From NCBI GenBank assembly GCA_019637155.1, contig JAHBWE010000022.1:114436-178435 (forward strand): a stretch of DNA of 64,000 nt, in the 5' to 3' direction. Position numbers and translations under genes: made by a program. A model generated the notes under the pieces. It saw only the letters and a program-made list of their open reading frames with translations, had not been told where the DNA came from and made no database searches. Shown here in pieces: positions 1 to 9,931 of this stretch. Each line of letters opens with the position of its first letter. Within the stretch, counting starts at the first letter, position 1. Origin of the DNA: Labilithrix sp. GTDB taxonomy: Bacteria; Myxococcota_A; Polyangia; Polyangiales; Polyangiaceae.

Positions 1-408
1 TTCATCGCGCTGCACCGGCGGCTCGGGTTCCCGTACGGCCTCTACCTGCGCGAGGTCGCGCCGAAGATGTTCGCCTCCCGCACGATCGCGGAGCGTCCCG
101 ATCTGGTCCTCGCCTCGTACAAGCGCGTGATGGGGTTCCATCGCGGCGGCATGAGCCGCGCGGCGATCGCCGTGATGATCCACCGCAAGGACATCAAGGA
201 TCGGCTCGGGCGGATCAACGTGCCCACGCTCGTGCTCTGCGGCGCGGAGGACCGCGCGACGGTGCCGGCCGAGAGCGAGGCCATCGCGGAGCGTGTTCCG
301 GGCGCCGAGCTCGTCCTCCTCGACGGGCTCGGGCACATGTCCGCGCTCGAAGATCCGGAAGCGGTCAACGCGCGGCTCGTGCCATTCGTCGCCAAGTGCT
401 TTGAGTAA
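1..408 (+). CDS. alpha/beta hydrolase, C-terminal part (cut by window edge)
   Basis: The reading frame is open from base 1, so only the last 135 residues of the protein are present. They look like the C-terminal half of an alpha/beta hydrolase: a strand followed by the acid-residue turn (VPTLVLCGAEDRATVP) and then the catalytic-histidine turn (LDGLGHMSALEDPEAVN), which is the usual spacing of Asp and His in the triad. The nucleophile elbow lies outside the window, so substrate and exact subfamily cannot be judged. The next gene starts about 70 bp downstream on the same strand. Confidence 0.8.
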   Translation, partial: FIALHRRLGFPYGLYLREVAPKMFASRTIAERPDLVLASYKRVMGFHRGGMSRAAIAVMIHRKDIKDRLGRINVPTLVLCGAEDRATVPAESEAIAERVPGAELVLLDGLGHMSALEDPEAVNARLVPFVAKCFE

Positions 409-480
409 GACCTCGCCCTACATGCGCAGCAACTGTTACAGGGTAGCGTCGGCTCGTTTTTCGCAGTACTTACGTTGACA

Positions 481-1872
481 ATGTCTTCGAGAGACTCGGA
501 GGGAACGGATCGGGGCGCTCTCACGGAGCTGACGTCGGAGAACAAGGCGGCGACCGGCACCGCCGCTCCGCGTCTCACCGCGTTCTGGGACGGGGGCTCT
601 CTCGCGCGCGTCCTGCCGGTGACCGGCACGCTCACGATCGGCCGCTCGTCGGGCTGCGACGTGCGGATCGATCACACGTCCGTGTCGCGCAAGCACGCCG
701 TCCTGCACGTCGGGGCGGTCACGAAGATCGAGGACGCCGGCAGCGCGAACGGCACGAAGGTCGCGGGCCGCATGGTGGGCTCGGGGCAGCAGGTGACCGT
801 TCAGCCGGGCGAGATCATCGAGATCGGCAACGTCGTCGTCGTCCTCCAGGGCGGCGACAAGGACGCCGCCGCCGCGAGCGCGCCCGCGTTCCGGCCGACG
901 CCGTCGCGTCCGAGCAAGCTCCCGCCCGCCGCGCACTCGACCACGATCGCGCCGCCGGGCGCGCGCGCGAACGAGACGCCGATGCAGCGCCTCGAGCGCC
1001 TCGTGAAGCTCGTCGCGGCCGGCAACATCCACGTCCTCATCACGGGCGAGACCGGCGTCGGCAAGGAGGTCGTCGCCGAGCGCATCCATCGCGCGTCGCG
1101 CCGCGCGGCCGGCCCGTTCCATCGCGTCGAAGCGGCCGCGCTCGCGGAGAACCTCCTCGACATCGAGCTCTTCGGGCAGGCCGACAAGCCCGGCCTCTTC
1201 GAGACCTCGAACGGCGGCACCGTCCTCGTCGACGAGGTCTCGGAGCTCCCGCTCGGCACGCAGGCGAAGCTCCTCCGCGTGCTCGAGCGCAGCGAGGTCA
1301 TCCGCGTCGACACCGCGGAGCCGCGCAAGGTCGACGTGCGCTTCATCGCGGCGACGAACCGCGATCTCCGCGCGATGGTGAGCGAAGGCACGTTCCGCGA
1401 GGACCTCTACTTCCGCCTCAACGGCATCACGATCGAGGTGCCCCCGCTCCGCGAGCGCCGCGAGCAGATCGCGACGATCGCGAACGAGCTCCTCGCGAAG
1501 GCGTGCGCCGACGCGAAGCGCGCTGGGCTGGCGCTGACGAAGGAGGCGACCCAGCGCCTCGAGAGCTACGACTGGCCCGGCAACGTGCGCGAGCTCAAGA
1601 ACGCGCTCGAGCGCGCGGTGCTCCTCTCGCAGGGCGACGAGCTCGACGTGAACGCGCTCCCCGCCGGCGACGCGGGCGACGAGGCCGCGGGCGCGCGCCT
1701 CCGCAACGACCTCGCCGCCTTCGAGCGCCAGCGCATCGTCGAGGCGCTCGAGAAGTGCGCCGGCAACCAGACGAAGGCAGCGCAGCTCCTCGGCATCTCC
1801 CGCCGCACCCTCGTCTCACGCCTGGGTGAATACAACCTCCCACGCCCGCGCGGCGGCGGCGGCCAGCGGTAG
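481..1872 (+). CDS. FHA domain / sigma-54-type AAA+ / Fis-HTH regulator without GAFTGA loop
   Basis: About 463 residues. An N-terminal FHA domain (residues about 30-125) carries the phosphothreonine-binding signature GRSSG, SRKH and NG. A linker leads to an NtrC-type AAA+ domain with Walker A GETGVGKE (about 189-196), Walker B VLVDEV (about 248-253) and the arginine-finger region FREDLYFRLN, then a Fis-type helix-turn-helix (NQTKAAQLLGISRRTLVSRL). The segment between ELFG and the next LFE is only six residues, so the sigma-54-contacting GAFTGA loop is missing. FHA-bEBPs normally read out Ser/Thr kinase activity, and a kinase gene follows 47 bp downstream. DNA binding and ATPase roles are likely; sigma-54 activation is doubtful. 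A TTG at 475 is an alternative start. Confidence 0.9.
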   Translation: MSSRDSEGTDRGALTELTSENKAATGTAAPRLTAFWDGGSLARVLPVTGTLTIGRSSGCDVRIDHTSVSRKHAVLHVGAVTKIEDAGSANGTKVAGRMVGSGQQVTVQPGEIIEIGNVVVVLQGGDKDAAAASAPAFRPTPSRPSKLPPAAHSTTIAPPGARANETPMQRLERLVKLVAAGNIHVLITGETGVGKEVVAERIHRASRRAAGPFHRVEAAALAENLLDIELFGQADKPGLFETSNGGTVLVDEVSELPLGTQAKLLRVLERSEVIRVDTAEPRKVDVRFIAATNRDLRAMVSEGTFREDLYFRLNGITIEVPPLRERREQIATIANELLAKACADAKRAGLALTKEATQRLESYDWPGNVRELKNALERAVLLSQGDELDVNALPAGDAGDEAAGARLRNDLAAFERQRIVEALEKCAGNQTKAAQLLGISRRTLVSRLGEYNLPRPRGGGGQR

Positions 1873-1919
1873 GAAATACGCTGGGCTCCGATCTCGGGTG
1901 ATAGGATCACCCTGGAGCC

Positions 1920-3599
1920 TTGGTCGATCCGCTCGCAGTACGCGAGACGGGAAGTCGTCTCGTCGGTCGTTATCTCGTCCATCGGCGTATCGCCGCCGGC
2001 GGAATGGCCACGGTCCATCTCGGGCGGCTGCTCGGCGCGGCGGGCTTCTCGCGCACCGTCGCGATCAAGCGGCTCCACGACGGGTACGCCCGCGATCCCG
2101 AGTTCGTCGCGATGCTCCTCGACGAGGCGCGGCTCGCCTCGCAGATCCGCCACCCCAACGTCGTGCCCACCCTCGACGTCGTCGCGGAGCACGACGAGCT
2201 CCTCGTCGTCATGGAGTACATCGAGGGCGACTCGCTCGCGCACCTCGCGAAGCTCGTGCACCTCGCCGGCGATCGCGTGCCCGTCGCGCTCACGTGCTCG
2301 ATCGTGGCGCAGGCGCTGCATGGTCTCCATGCCGCTCACGAGGCGCGCGACAAGAACGGCGTGCCGCTCGGCATCGTGCATCGTGACGTCTCTCCCCAGA
2401 ACGTCCTCGTCGGCACCGACGGCGTCGCGCGTGTGCTCGACTTCGGCATCGCGAAGGCGGCCTCGCGCGCGACCGCGACCGAGGACGGGCAGATCAAGGG
2501 CAAGACCGCGTACATGGCGCCGGAGCAGCTGAACCACGGCGCCGTCGATCGCCGCACGGACGTGTGGGCGGCGGCGGTCATGTTCTGGGAGCTCCTCACG
2601 ACGAAGCGGCTCTTCTTCGGCGATACGCCGGCGCAGACGATCGGCCGCGTCCTCCACGACGTCATCGACCCCCCGACGCGCTGGATGCCCGACCTGCCGC
2701 CCGAGCTCGCGATGATCTGCATGCGCGGGCTCGAGCGCGACATCGAGGGCCGCTGGGAGTCGGCGGAGGAGATGGCGCTCGCGATCGAGGATGCGGTCCA
2801 GATGCCGCGGCCGAAGGAGATCGGCGCGTGGGTCGCGAACGTGTCCGCGTCCGTCCTCGAGTCGCGCGCCGCGCTCGTGCGTGAGGTCGAGCGCGAAGAC
2901 GCGCCCGTGCCCGCGCACTCGAGCACCGACCCCGCGCTCCGCGCCGCGCTCGAAGAGGCGGAGCGCCGGCGCCAGATGGCCGACCTGCCGACCAACATGT
3001 GGAAGTCCGACGGCGGCTCGGGTCCCGCCGGCGGCACCGGACCGTTCCCGATCGCGAGCGGGTCGGGGCCCTACGGCTTCGCGGCGCCGTCGTCGTCGCG
3101 GCGCACGGTGCCGGAGGGGCCGCCGACGCCGCGCAGCTCGCCGATGCTGCTCGGGCCGGAGGTCACCGATCTCGCGACGGTGCGGAGCTCCGTGCACGAG
3201 ATCGCGGCGCCGCCGCACGCCACGTCGTCGCGCGCGACCATGATCGTCGGCGTCCTCGGCGGGCTCGCGCTCGCGGGCGCGATCGCCGCCGGCGTCCTCG
3301 TCGTGCGCGGCCGCGTGATGCCGGCGAAGGCGGACGAGGTCGAGGTCGCGGATCCGCCGCCCACCACGACGAGCCTCGCGAGCGCGAGCGCGACCGAGCT
3401 CGAGCTCGAGCTCCCTCCCGAGCCGGCCGCGCCGTCGGCGCCGATCGCGCCGTCGGCGACGGTCTCGCACGCGCCCATCGTGAAGAAGACGCCGCCGCAT
3501 CCGCCCGTGCGCCCGCCCGCGCAGAAGCAACCCAACTGCAAGATGCCGTACGTCATCGACGCGAAGGGCGAGAAGCACTTCAAGCCGGAGTGCCTTTGA
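1920..3599 (+). CDS. transmembrane serine/threonine protein kinase (Hanks type)
   Basis: 559 residues from a TTG start. The kinase domain (about 18-290) has the glycine loop (IAAGGMATVHLG), the ATP-binding Lys (VAIKRL), the catalytic loop HRDVSPQNVL (near 154), DFGIAKA (near 174) and the MAPEQL activation-segment end, so it should be active. A low-complexity linker leads to one membrane span (about 440-463) and a Pro/Ala-rich outer tail ending in a short Cys-containing segment. The tail has no PASTA or other named sensor. The stop overlaps the TTG of the next gene, suggesting translational coupling. With the FHA regulator upstream this forms a likely phosphorylation-response module (inference). 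Confidence 0.93.
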   Translation: MVDPLAVRETGSRLVGRYLVHRRIAAGGMATVHLGRLLGAAGFSRTVAIKRLHDGYARDPEFVAMLLDEARLASQIRHPNVVPTLDVVAEHDELLVVMEYIEGDSLAHLAKLVHLAGDRVPVALTCSIVAQALHGLHAAHEARDKNGVPLGIVHRDVSPQNVLVGTDGVARVLDFGIAKAASRATATEDGQIKGKTAYMAPEQLNHGAVDRRTDVWAAAVMFWELLTTKRLFFGDTPAQTIGRVLHDVIDPPTRWMPDLPPELAMICMRGLERDIEGRWESAEEMALAIEDAVQMPRPKEIGAWVANVSASVLESRAALVREVEREDAPVPAHSSTDPALRAALEEAERRRQMADLPTNMWKSDGGSGPAGGTGPFPIASGSGPYGFAAPSSSRRTVPEGPPTPRSSPMLLGPEVTDLATVRSSVHEIAAPPHATSSRATMIVGVLGGLALAGAIAAGVLVVRGRVMPAKADEVEVADPPPTTTSLASASATELELELPPEPAAPSAPIAPSATVSHAPIVKKTPPHPPVRPPAQKQPNCKMPYVIDAKGEKHFKPECL

Positions 3600-4423
3600 A
3601 GCGGGCCGCCGCCGTCTTCGCGCTCACGTTCAGCGTCGTCCCGAGCGCTTACGGCGCGCCGCCGAGCGCGAAGCAGGCGTGCATCGCCGCGCACGAGGAG
3701 GCGCTGACGCTGAAGAGCGAGAAGAAGCCGCACGCGGCGAAGGAGAAGTTCGTCGCGTGCGCGCGCGCCGAGTGCCCCGTCGTCGTGCGGAAGGAGTGCG
3801 GCGAGCAGATCGATCAGATGTCGGCCGCCGCGCCGACCGTCGCGCTCGAGGCCCTCGACGACAAAGGCAACAGCGACACCCAGGTGAAGGTCACCCTCGA
3901 CGGCATCGTCGTCGCGGACAAGCTCACCGGCTCGGCGATCGACGTCGAGCCGGGCGAGCACCTCTTCGTGTTCGAGCGCGGCGACGGCAAGAAGATCGAG
4001 CAGAAGCTCCTCGTCGTCGAGGGCGAGAAGAACCGCAAGGTCGTCGCCGACTACCAGACGCTCTTGCCGAAGCCGCCGCCGGTGACGCCGCCGCCGCCTC
4101 CGCCGCCGAAGAAGATGCCGATCCTCGCCTACGTCGCCGGCGGCGTCGCGCTCGCCGCGGTCGGCTCGTTCGCGTTCTTCTCCATCAGCGGCAAGAGCAA
4201 GGAAGACGACCTCGCGACGAGCTGCTCCCCCAACTGCGGCGACGGCGACGTCGCGTCCGTGCGGCGCAGCTACGTGATCGCGGACGTCTCGCTCGGCGTC
4301 GGCATCTTCGCCACCGCGGCCGCGCTCGTCCTCGCGCTGCCGGCGCTGACGTCGGGCGGCGGCAAGACCGCGGCCGCGGTCGGGCCCGCGCCGTGGATGC
4401 CGCGCGTGAAGGTGCTCCGATGA
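3596..4423 (+). CDS. exported PEGA-like protein with two membrane segments
   Basis: 275 residues. The TTG start overlaps the kinase stop in TTGA, which I prefer because it gives a clean signal peptide (KRAAAVFALTFSVVPSAYGA). A Cys-containing helical part comes first. A beta-rich PEGA-like domain (about 80-155, with VTLDGIVVADKL and DVEPGEHLFVFERG) follows, then a proline run and two hydrophobic segments near 176-196 and 226-250. Such proteins are common next to myxobacterial Ser/Thr kinases, but their biochemical role is not established. It probably sits at the cell envelope as a partner or substrate of the kinase (inference). Its stop overlaps the next ATG (ATGA). Confidence 0.75.
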   Translation: MKRAAAVFALTFSVVPSAYGAPPSAKQACIAAHEEALTLKSEKKPHAAKEKFVACARAECPVVVRKECGEQIDQMSAAAPTVALEALDDKGNSDTQVKVTLDGIVVADKLTGSAIDVEPGEHLFVFERGDGKKIEQKLLVVEGEKNRKVVADYQTLLPKPPPVTPPPPPPPKKMPILAYVAGGVALAAVGSFAFFSISGKSKEDDLATSCSPNCGDGDVASVRRSYVIADVSLGVGIFATAAALVLALPALTSGGGKTAAAVGPAPWMPRVKVLR

Positions 4424-5505
4424 GCCTGCGCAGCTTCGTCCTCGTCGCGAGCGCGGCGGTCCTCGCCGCGTGCACGCTCACGAGGTCGCTCGACTACTTG
4501 CAAGCCGGCGACGGCGGAGCGGGCACCGGGGCGAGCTCGAGCACGTCGACGAGCACGAGCAGCACGAGCTCGAGCGGCGACCTCGATCCCGACGCGCAGG
4601 CGGCGGGGGAGGTGATCGCGCCGCAGCAGTCCGACCCGTCGATGCTGCGTCAGGACGGGGACAGCGTGTATTGGGTCACGCTCGACAACAAGCTTCGCCG
4701 CGTCGCGAAGAGCGGCGGCGCGGTCCAGGAGCTCGGCGCGTACGCCGACGTCATCGACGTCGCGGTCGACCCCGCCGGCGGCAACAACGTCTACGTGCTC
4801 ACGCCGACCGCGGTCCGCACGCTCCCGAAGGCGGGCGGCGACGCGGTGGACCTCGTGACGCTCCCGGCGACGCACGAGCCGCTCGGCGTCGTCGTCGACG
4901 CGACGTACCTCTTCGTCCTCCTCGCCGACACGACCGACTACAGGACGCAGCTCCTCCGCTATTCGAAGGCGAACGTGGGCGCGCCTGCGAACCTCGCGAC
5001 CGCGAACGAGAGCGATCCCTACGCCATCGCGCTCGCAGGCGGGAAGGTGTTCTGGAACGCGCTCAACCAGGCCGGCTCCTACGTCGTGCACGAGCTCGCC
5101 GTCGACGCGCCGCCGGGGACCGCGCCCACCGCGTACAAGGGCACGGGGGAAGGGATCTCCGTCTTCCAGCAAGGCGACCTCGTCGCCGACGAGCGCGCGC
5201 TCTACTGGCTCGACGACCTGAAGGAGGCGCCGTTCGTGCTGATCCGCGAGCCCCTCGGCGCCCCGGAGAAGCTACTGAATTCGGCTGAAATATCGATTTT
5301 GACGGTCAATTCCAAGTTCATCTACATGGCGAAGGGCGACGTCCGCGCGGACCGCATCATCGTGCGCCCGAAGGAGGGCGGCGATCTCGAGGAGCTCGCG
5401 TCCCAGCCAGGGCCGGCGTCGCTGGTCGCCGACGACGCCGCGCTCTACGTCGCCTTCGCCGGCGTCGGCTCGGGCGGCATCCAAAAGATCCCCCTCACGA
5501 AGTAG
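4420..5505 (+). CDS. lipoprotein with beta-propeller-like repeats
   Basis: 361 residues. The N-terminus is a lipoprotein signal peptide with lipobox AVLAAC, followed by a Ser/Thr-rich linker (GASSSTSTSTSSTSSSGD). The rest repeats short strand pairs of the type DGDSVYWVTLDNKLRRVAKSGG and GGKVFWNALN, the pattern of propeller-like proteins that show a value and then its label. It overlaps the PEGA-like gene by 4 bp and closes the kinase operon. The function is unknown; an extracytoplasmic sensor or binding partner is plausible. It ends just before a family A hairpin repeat. Confidence 0.75.
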   Translation: MSLRSFVLVASAAVLAACTLTRSLDYLQAGDGGAGTGASSSTSTSTSSTSSSGDLDPDAQAAGEVIAPQQSDPSMLRQDGDSVYWVTLDNKLRRVAKSGGAVQELGAYADVIDVAVDPAGGNNVYVLTPTAVRTLPKAGGDAVDLVTLPATHEPLGVVVDATYLFVLLADTTDYRTQLLRYSKANVGAPANLATANESDPYAIALAGGKVFWNALNQAGSYVVHELAVDAPPGTAPTAYKGTGEGISVFQQGDLVADERALYWLDDLKEAPFVLIREPLGAPEKLLNSAEISILTVNSKFIYMAKGDVRADRIIVRPKEGGDLEELASQPGPASLVADDAALYVAFAGVGSGGIQKIPLTK

Positions 5506-5513
5506 CCCTCTCT

Positions 5514-5605
5514 CTCTCCGCGGGGGTCCGGGGGCGTCGGAGCGCGCGCCCCGCGCGCGGAGAAACCCCCGGCGGGAGAGCTCGAGAGGGCAGAGCCCTC
5601 TCGAA
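5514..5605 (-). repeat. dispersed repeat family A, copy 1
   Basis: Read on the minus strand, this matches the copies at 44643, 58203 and 58306. It starts with the hairpin GAGAGGGCTCTGCCCTCTC, then GAGCTCTCCCGCCGGGGG, a variable CG-rich middle, and a CGCCCCCGGACCCCC end. It fills the space between two convergent stop codons (5505 and 5606), so its hairpin may act as a bidirectional transcription end (inference). Confidence 0.75.
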
Positions 5606-7060
5606 CTAGAAAACCCCGTTTACGCCGAGGCCGTAGGCGGGGACGGCGCCGTCCTTGGTCGGTGTCGCGCCGATCGTGCCGCCGTACGGCACGACGCGGA
5701 CTCCGGAGCGCGGGGCCGTCGCCGGCTTCTTGTCGCGGGTGAGCCACCACGCGGTGATGCCGCCGGCGAGGGTGCCGCCGAAGGTCGCGCCGACGAAGCC
5801 GCGCGTCTTCGCCGCCGTCACCTTCTCGAAGACGAGCGGGCTCCCGATCGCGGCGCCGGCGGCGGCGCCGAGGCCGGCGCCGAGATCGATGAGCATCATG
5901 CGCGAAGGAGGCACCTTCGCGAACGTCGCGATCGTCCCGCCTCCCACGAGGCCGATCGCCGCACCGTAGCCCGCTCCGGTGTAGGGCCGCTGCACGAGAT
6001 CGCCGCGGTAGAAGAAGTCCGCGAGCGCGCCGAGGCCGAGGCCGAGCCCGGCGCCGGAGTGCACGAGCACCGCGTCGCCTTCGTCGGCCTTGTGGCGCGT
6101 GAGCGAGAACGTCGCGAGGCCGAGGCCGATGATGCCGCCGCCGACGCCCCACGCGTAGCGATCGGTGAGCGCCACGCGGCGTCCGTTCGCGATGAGGATG
6201 CCGGCGGCGGTGCCCCACCACGCGCCGCCGGCGATCGTCCACGCGTCGCCGGTGGTGACGTTGAACTCCTCCGCGACGAGCAGCGCGCTGCCGAGGCCGA
6301 CGCCGGTGCCGAGCGTGAGGAGCGGGTAGAGCAGGCGCGGATCGGTCGAGCCGCTCGCGCGCTGCACGCTGAACGCCATGAACGCGCCGAAGAGCGCGGC
6401 GTTCGCGGCGAGGACCGCGCGCCCCGGCGAGCGCGACGGCGCCATGATCCCGCTCCCGGCGGACTCCTGCGGGCGCGGGCCCGGATCGGTCGCCGCGACG
6501 GGGGAGGTCGTGAGCAGATCGCGGAGGAGGACGAGCCCGCGCACGGCGACGTCCGCCGCCGCGACGCGCTCGACCCGCATCCGGATCTGCTTGCTCCGCG
6601 GCGCCACCGCGAGGATGCGGAGGATCAGCGAGTCGGTGCCGGCCGGCTCGAGGCGCGCGCTCACGACCCAGGTGCCGTCGTCCTCGGTCGTGGTCCCCTC
6701 CGTCTTGTGGGCGGAGTGCTGCGCGCGCTCGACCATGTCGAGATCGCGGGCGCGGTTCGGGGCCGGGCCGGCGTCGGCGACGTCGAGCGCGAAGCCGAGG
6801 TCCTGGACCGCGTCGCGGATCGTCGCGTCGAGCTCCGTCGCGCGCTCGTAGATCGAGCCCTCCGCCGGCGCGGCGCGGTGCAGCGTGCCGCCGCTCGTGT
6901 CCTCCGGCGCGGGCGTGAGCGTGGGCCACACGACGATCGGCTTGTCCGCGCTCGCCTCGGCCGGCGGCGGTGGCGGAGGTGGCGGCGGCTCGTCGGCGAA
7001 GGCGAGGCGCGGCAGCGCGACGAGGGCACACGCGAGTACGGCGGCGCGCGTGGCTCGCAT
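5606..7060 (-). CDS. exported protein with glycine-rich hydrophobic C-terminal half, unknown
   Basis: 484 residues, not recognised. A signal peptide (ends near LAFADEPP) is followed by a proline run and an alpha/beta region (about 60-200) that may be a periplasmic domain. The C-terminal 250 residues are Gly/Ala-rich hydrophobic stretches such as GAGLGLGLGALADFF and GAGLGAAAGAAIGS, ending in Phe. These could be membrane hairpins or glycine-zipper segments, and an outer-membrane location is possible. Its start lies 6 bp after the stop of the minus-strand gene at 7067, so the two are very likely co-transcribed. Confidence 0.65.
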   Translation of the reverse strand: MRATRAAVLACALVALPRLAFADEPPPPPPPPPAEASADKPIVVWPTLTPAPEDTSGGTLHRAAPAEGSIYERATELDATIRDAVQDLGFALDVADAGPAPNRARDLDMVERAQHSAHKTEGTTTEDDGTWVVSARLEPAGTDSLILRILAVAPRSKQIRMRVERVAAADVAVRGLVLLRDLLTTSPVAATDPGPRPQESAGSGIMAPSRSPGRAVLAANAALFGAFMAFSVQRASGSTDPRLLYPLLTLGTGVGLGSALLVAEEFNVTTGDAWTIAGGAWWGTAAGILIANGRRVALTDRYAWGVGGGIIGLGLATFSLTRHKADEGDAVLVHSGAGLGLGLGALADFFYRGDLVQRPYTGAGYGAAIGLVGGGTIATFAKVPPSRMMLIDLGAGLGAAAGAAIGSPLVFEKVTAAKTRGFVGATFGGTLAGGITAWWLTRDKKPATAPRSGVRVVPYGGTIGATPTKDGAVPAYGLGVNGVF

Positions 7061-7066
7061 GACGTC

Positions 7067-8506
7067 TCAGAACATGTAGACGCCGGAGAGCCACAGATCC
7101 ACGATCGTGGTGTCGTCGACGGAGAAGCGGCGGCCGGGGAGGTCGATCACCTGCCGGTGGTTGGGGTTCGGGATGCCGGTCGTCGTGCCGCCGCCGCCGG
7201 TCGCGGCGCCGACGCGGCAGGGCCCCGACGCGCCCGCGCCGGCGCTCGTCTTGAAGTCCGGGTTGCACGCGTCGGCCGAGGTGATGAGGTGGCTCTGCAG
7301 GTGGGTGAGGCCGAGCCCGGCGGTGAACTTCGCGCGCTCGTTGATCTGCCAGGTCACCCCCGCGGAGCCGCCGATCTCGCCGAACGCCTGCTGGTCGGTG
7401 ATACCTGTAAAGTACACCTTTCCCGCGGCCGGGTCGGCGACGCTCGAGAAGCCCTCGCCCGCCTTGTACGCGCCCGGGTTCGCGTTGCGCAGCGTGCGCG
7501 CCTGCGAGGAGCCGAGCGCGTCGAAGAGCTCGGAGTAGTCGCGGCCGGGCGAGTGGTAGCCGGCGCGGACCTTGAAATCGAGGACGACGCGCTTGAACTC
7601 CTCGCGCACCTCCCACGGGTAGACCTCGAGGCCGATCGTGAACTTTCCGACGAGCGGCGGCCGGTTGAGGAGCGCGCCGCGGAGGTCGTTCGTCGCGCCG
7701 AAGTCGCTGTTGGACTGCGGGAGGTCGATGAGGAGGTTGAAGCCGGTGTACGGCTCGATGTAGCCGATGCGGCGCGAGAAGATCGTGTTCACGACGATCG
7801 TGTTCATCGCGCGCGAGACGCCGGGGTCGCGGTTCGCGGTCGGGTTCGACGGGCTCGGGCACTTGACCGGCGCGTTGTCGTTGCACGCGTGGAGGCGCTC
7901 GCCGAGCGCGAACCGCGCCTCCGCGCCGATGACCCAGGTCGGCTTCGCCTCGTCACGCTGCTGGTTGAAGATGGCGTAGTTGAGCCCGAAGTGGATCTGG
8001 TCGACGCCGCTGCGGGTGGGCGACTTGAAGGGGACGCTGAAGAGCTGCTCGCCGTTCGGGTCCTGGAGGCGCTGCGGGTTGCGCGACGAGCCGTCGAGGT
8101 CCGACAGCTGGCGCGCGTCGGCGAGGACGAGCGGGAGGCGGATCGACGCCGCGAGGTCGTGGAAGATGCCGATGTCGCCCCCGATCTCGAGGACGGTGAG
8201 CGACTGGCTGTACGACGCGACGTTCTCGTTGCCGGCGGTGAAGGCGCCGCCGGCGAGGCCGGGCTGGGCGATCGTCGTCTCGCGCCGGATGTTCGCGCTC
8301 TTCCACGACTGACGGAGCGTCAGGAGGAGGTTCGCGTCGAACATGTCGTCCTTGTCGAACGCGTCGATGACGGTGGTGTTCTCCCCCGTCTCCTTGAGCA
8401 GGCGCGGCTCGCGCGCCGCGATCGGCTCGTCCGCGCTCGCGGGCGCGGCGAGGAGCGTCGCGGCGACGCCGGCGATGCACGCGAAAGAGAGGCCGCGCAT
8501 GGGCAC
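7067..8506 (-). CDS. outer-membrane beta-barrel-like protein
   Basis: 479 residues. The signal peptide ends near LLAAPASADEP. The mature protein has alternating amphipathic strands typical of a transporter- or porin-like barrel (for example GVTWQINERAKFTAGLGLTH) and ends in an aromatic residue (LSGVYMF), as barrel proteins do for Bam recognition. One segment is rich in Asn and Cys and could be a loop. No specific family is recognised. The alternative ATG at 8500 gives nearly the same signal peptide. It lies upstream of the Gly-rich protein and about 30 bp downstream of the PP2C gene on the same strand. Confidence 0.7.
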   Translation of the reverse strand: MPMRGLSFACIAGVAATLLAAPASADEPIAAREPRLLKETGENTTVIDAFDKDDMFDANLLLTLRQSWKSANIRRETTIAQPGLAGGAFTAGNENVASYSQSLTVLEIGGDIGIFHDLAASIRLPLVLADARQLSDLDGSSRNPQRLQDPNGEQLFSVPFKSPTRSGVDQIHFGLNYAIFNQQRDEAKPTWVIGAEARFALGERLHACNDNAPVKCPSPSNPTANRDPGVSRAMNTIVVNTIFSRRIGYIEPYTGFNLLIDLPQSNSDFGATNDLRGALLNRPPLVGKFTIGLEVYPWEVREEFKRVVLDFKVRAGYHSPGRDYSELFDALGSSQARTLRNANPGAYKAGEGFSSVADPAAGKVYFTGITDQQAFGEIGGSAGVTWQINERAKFTAGLGLTHLQSHLITSADACNPDFKTSAGAGASGPCRVGAATGGGGTTTGIPNPNHRQVIDLPGRRFSVDDTTIVDLWLSGVYMF

Positions 8507-8534
8507 GGCGAAGCTACCACAGTTTCGGAGTCGG

Positions 8535-9863
<1,329 letters not shown>

Positions 9864-9931
9864 GGACCAAGGCAATTGTGGCATGCCGCGGCGCGCGCGG
9901 TCGAGTTCAGCGTCATGTATGCTCCTCCGCC

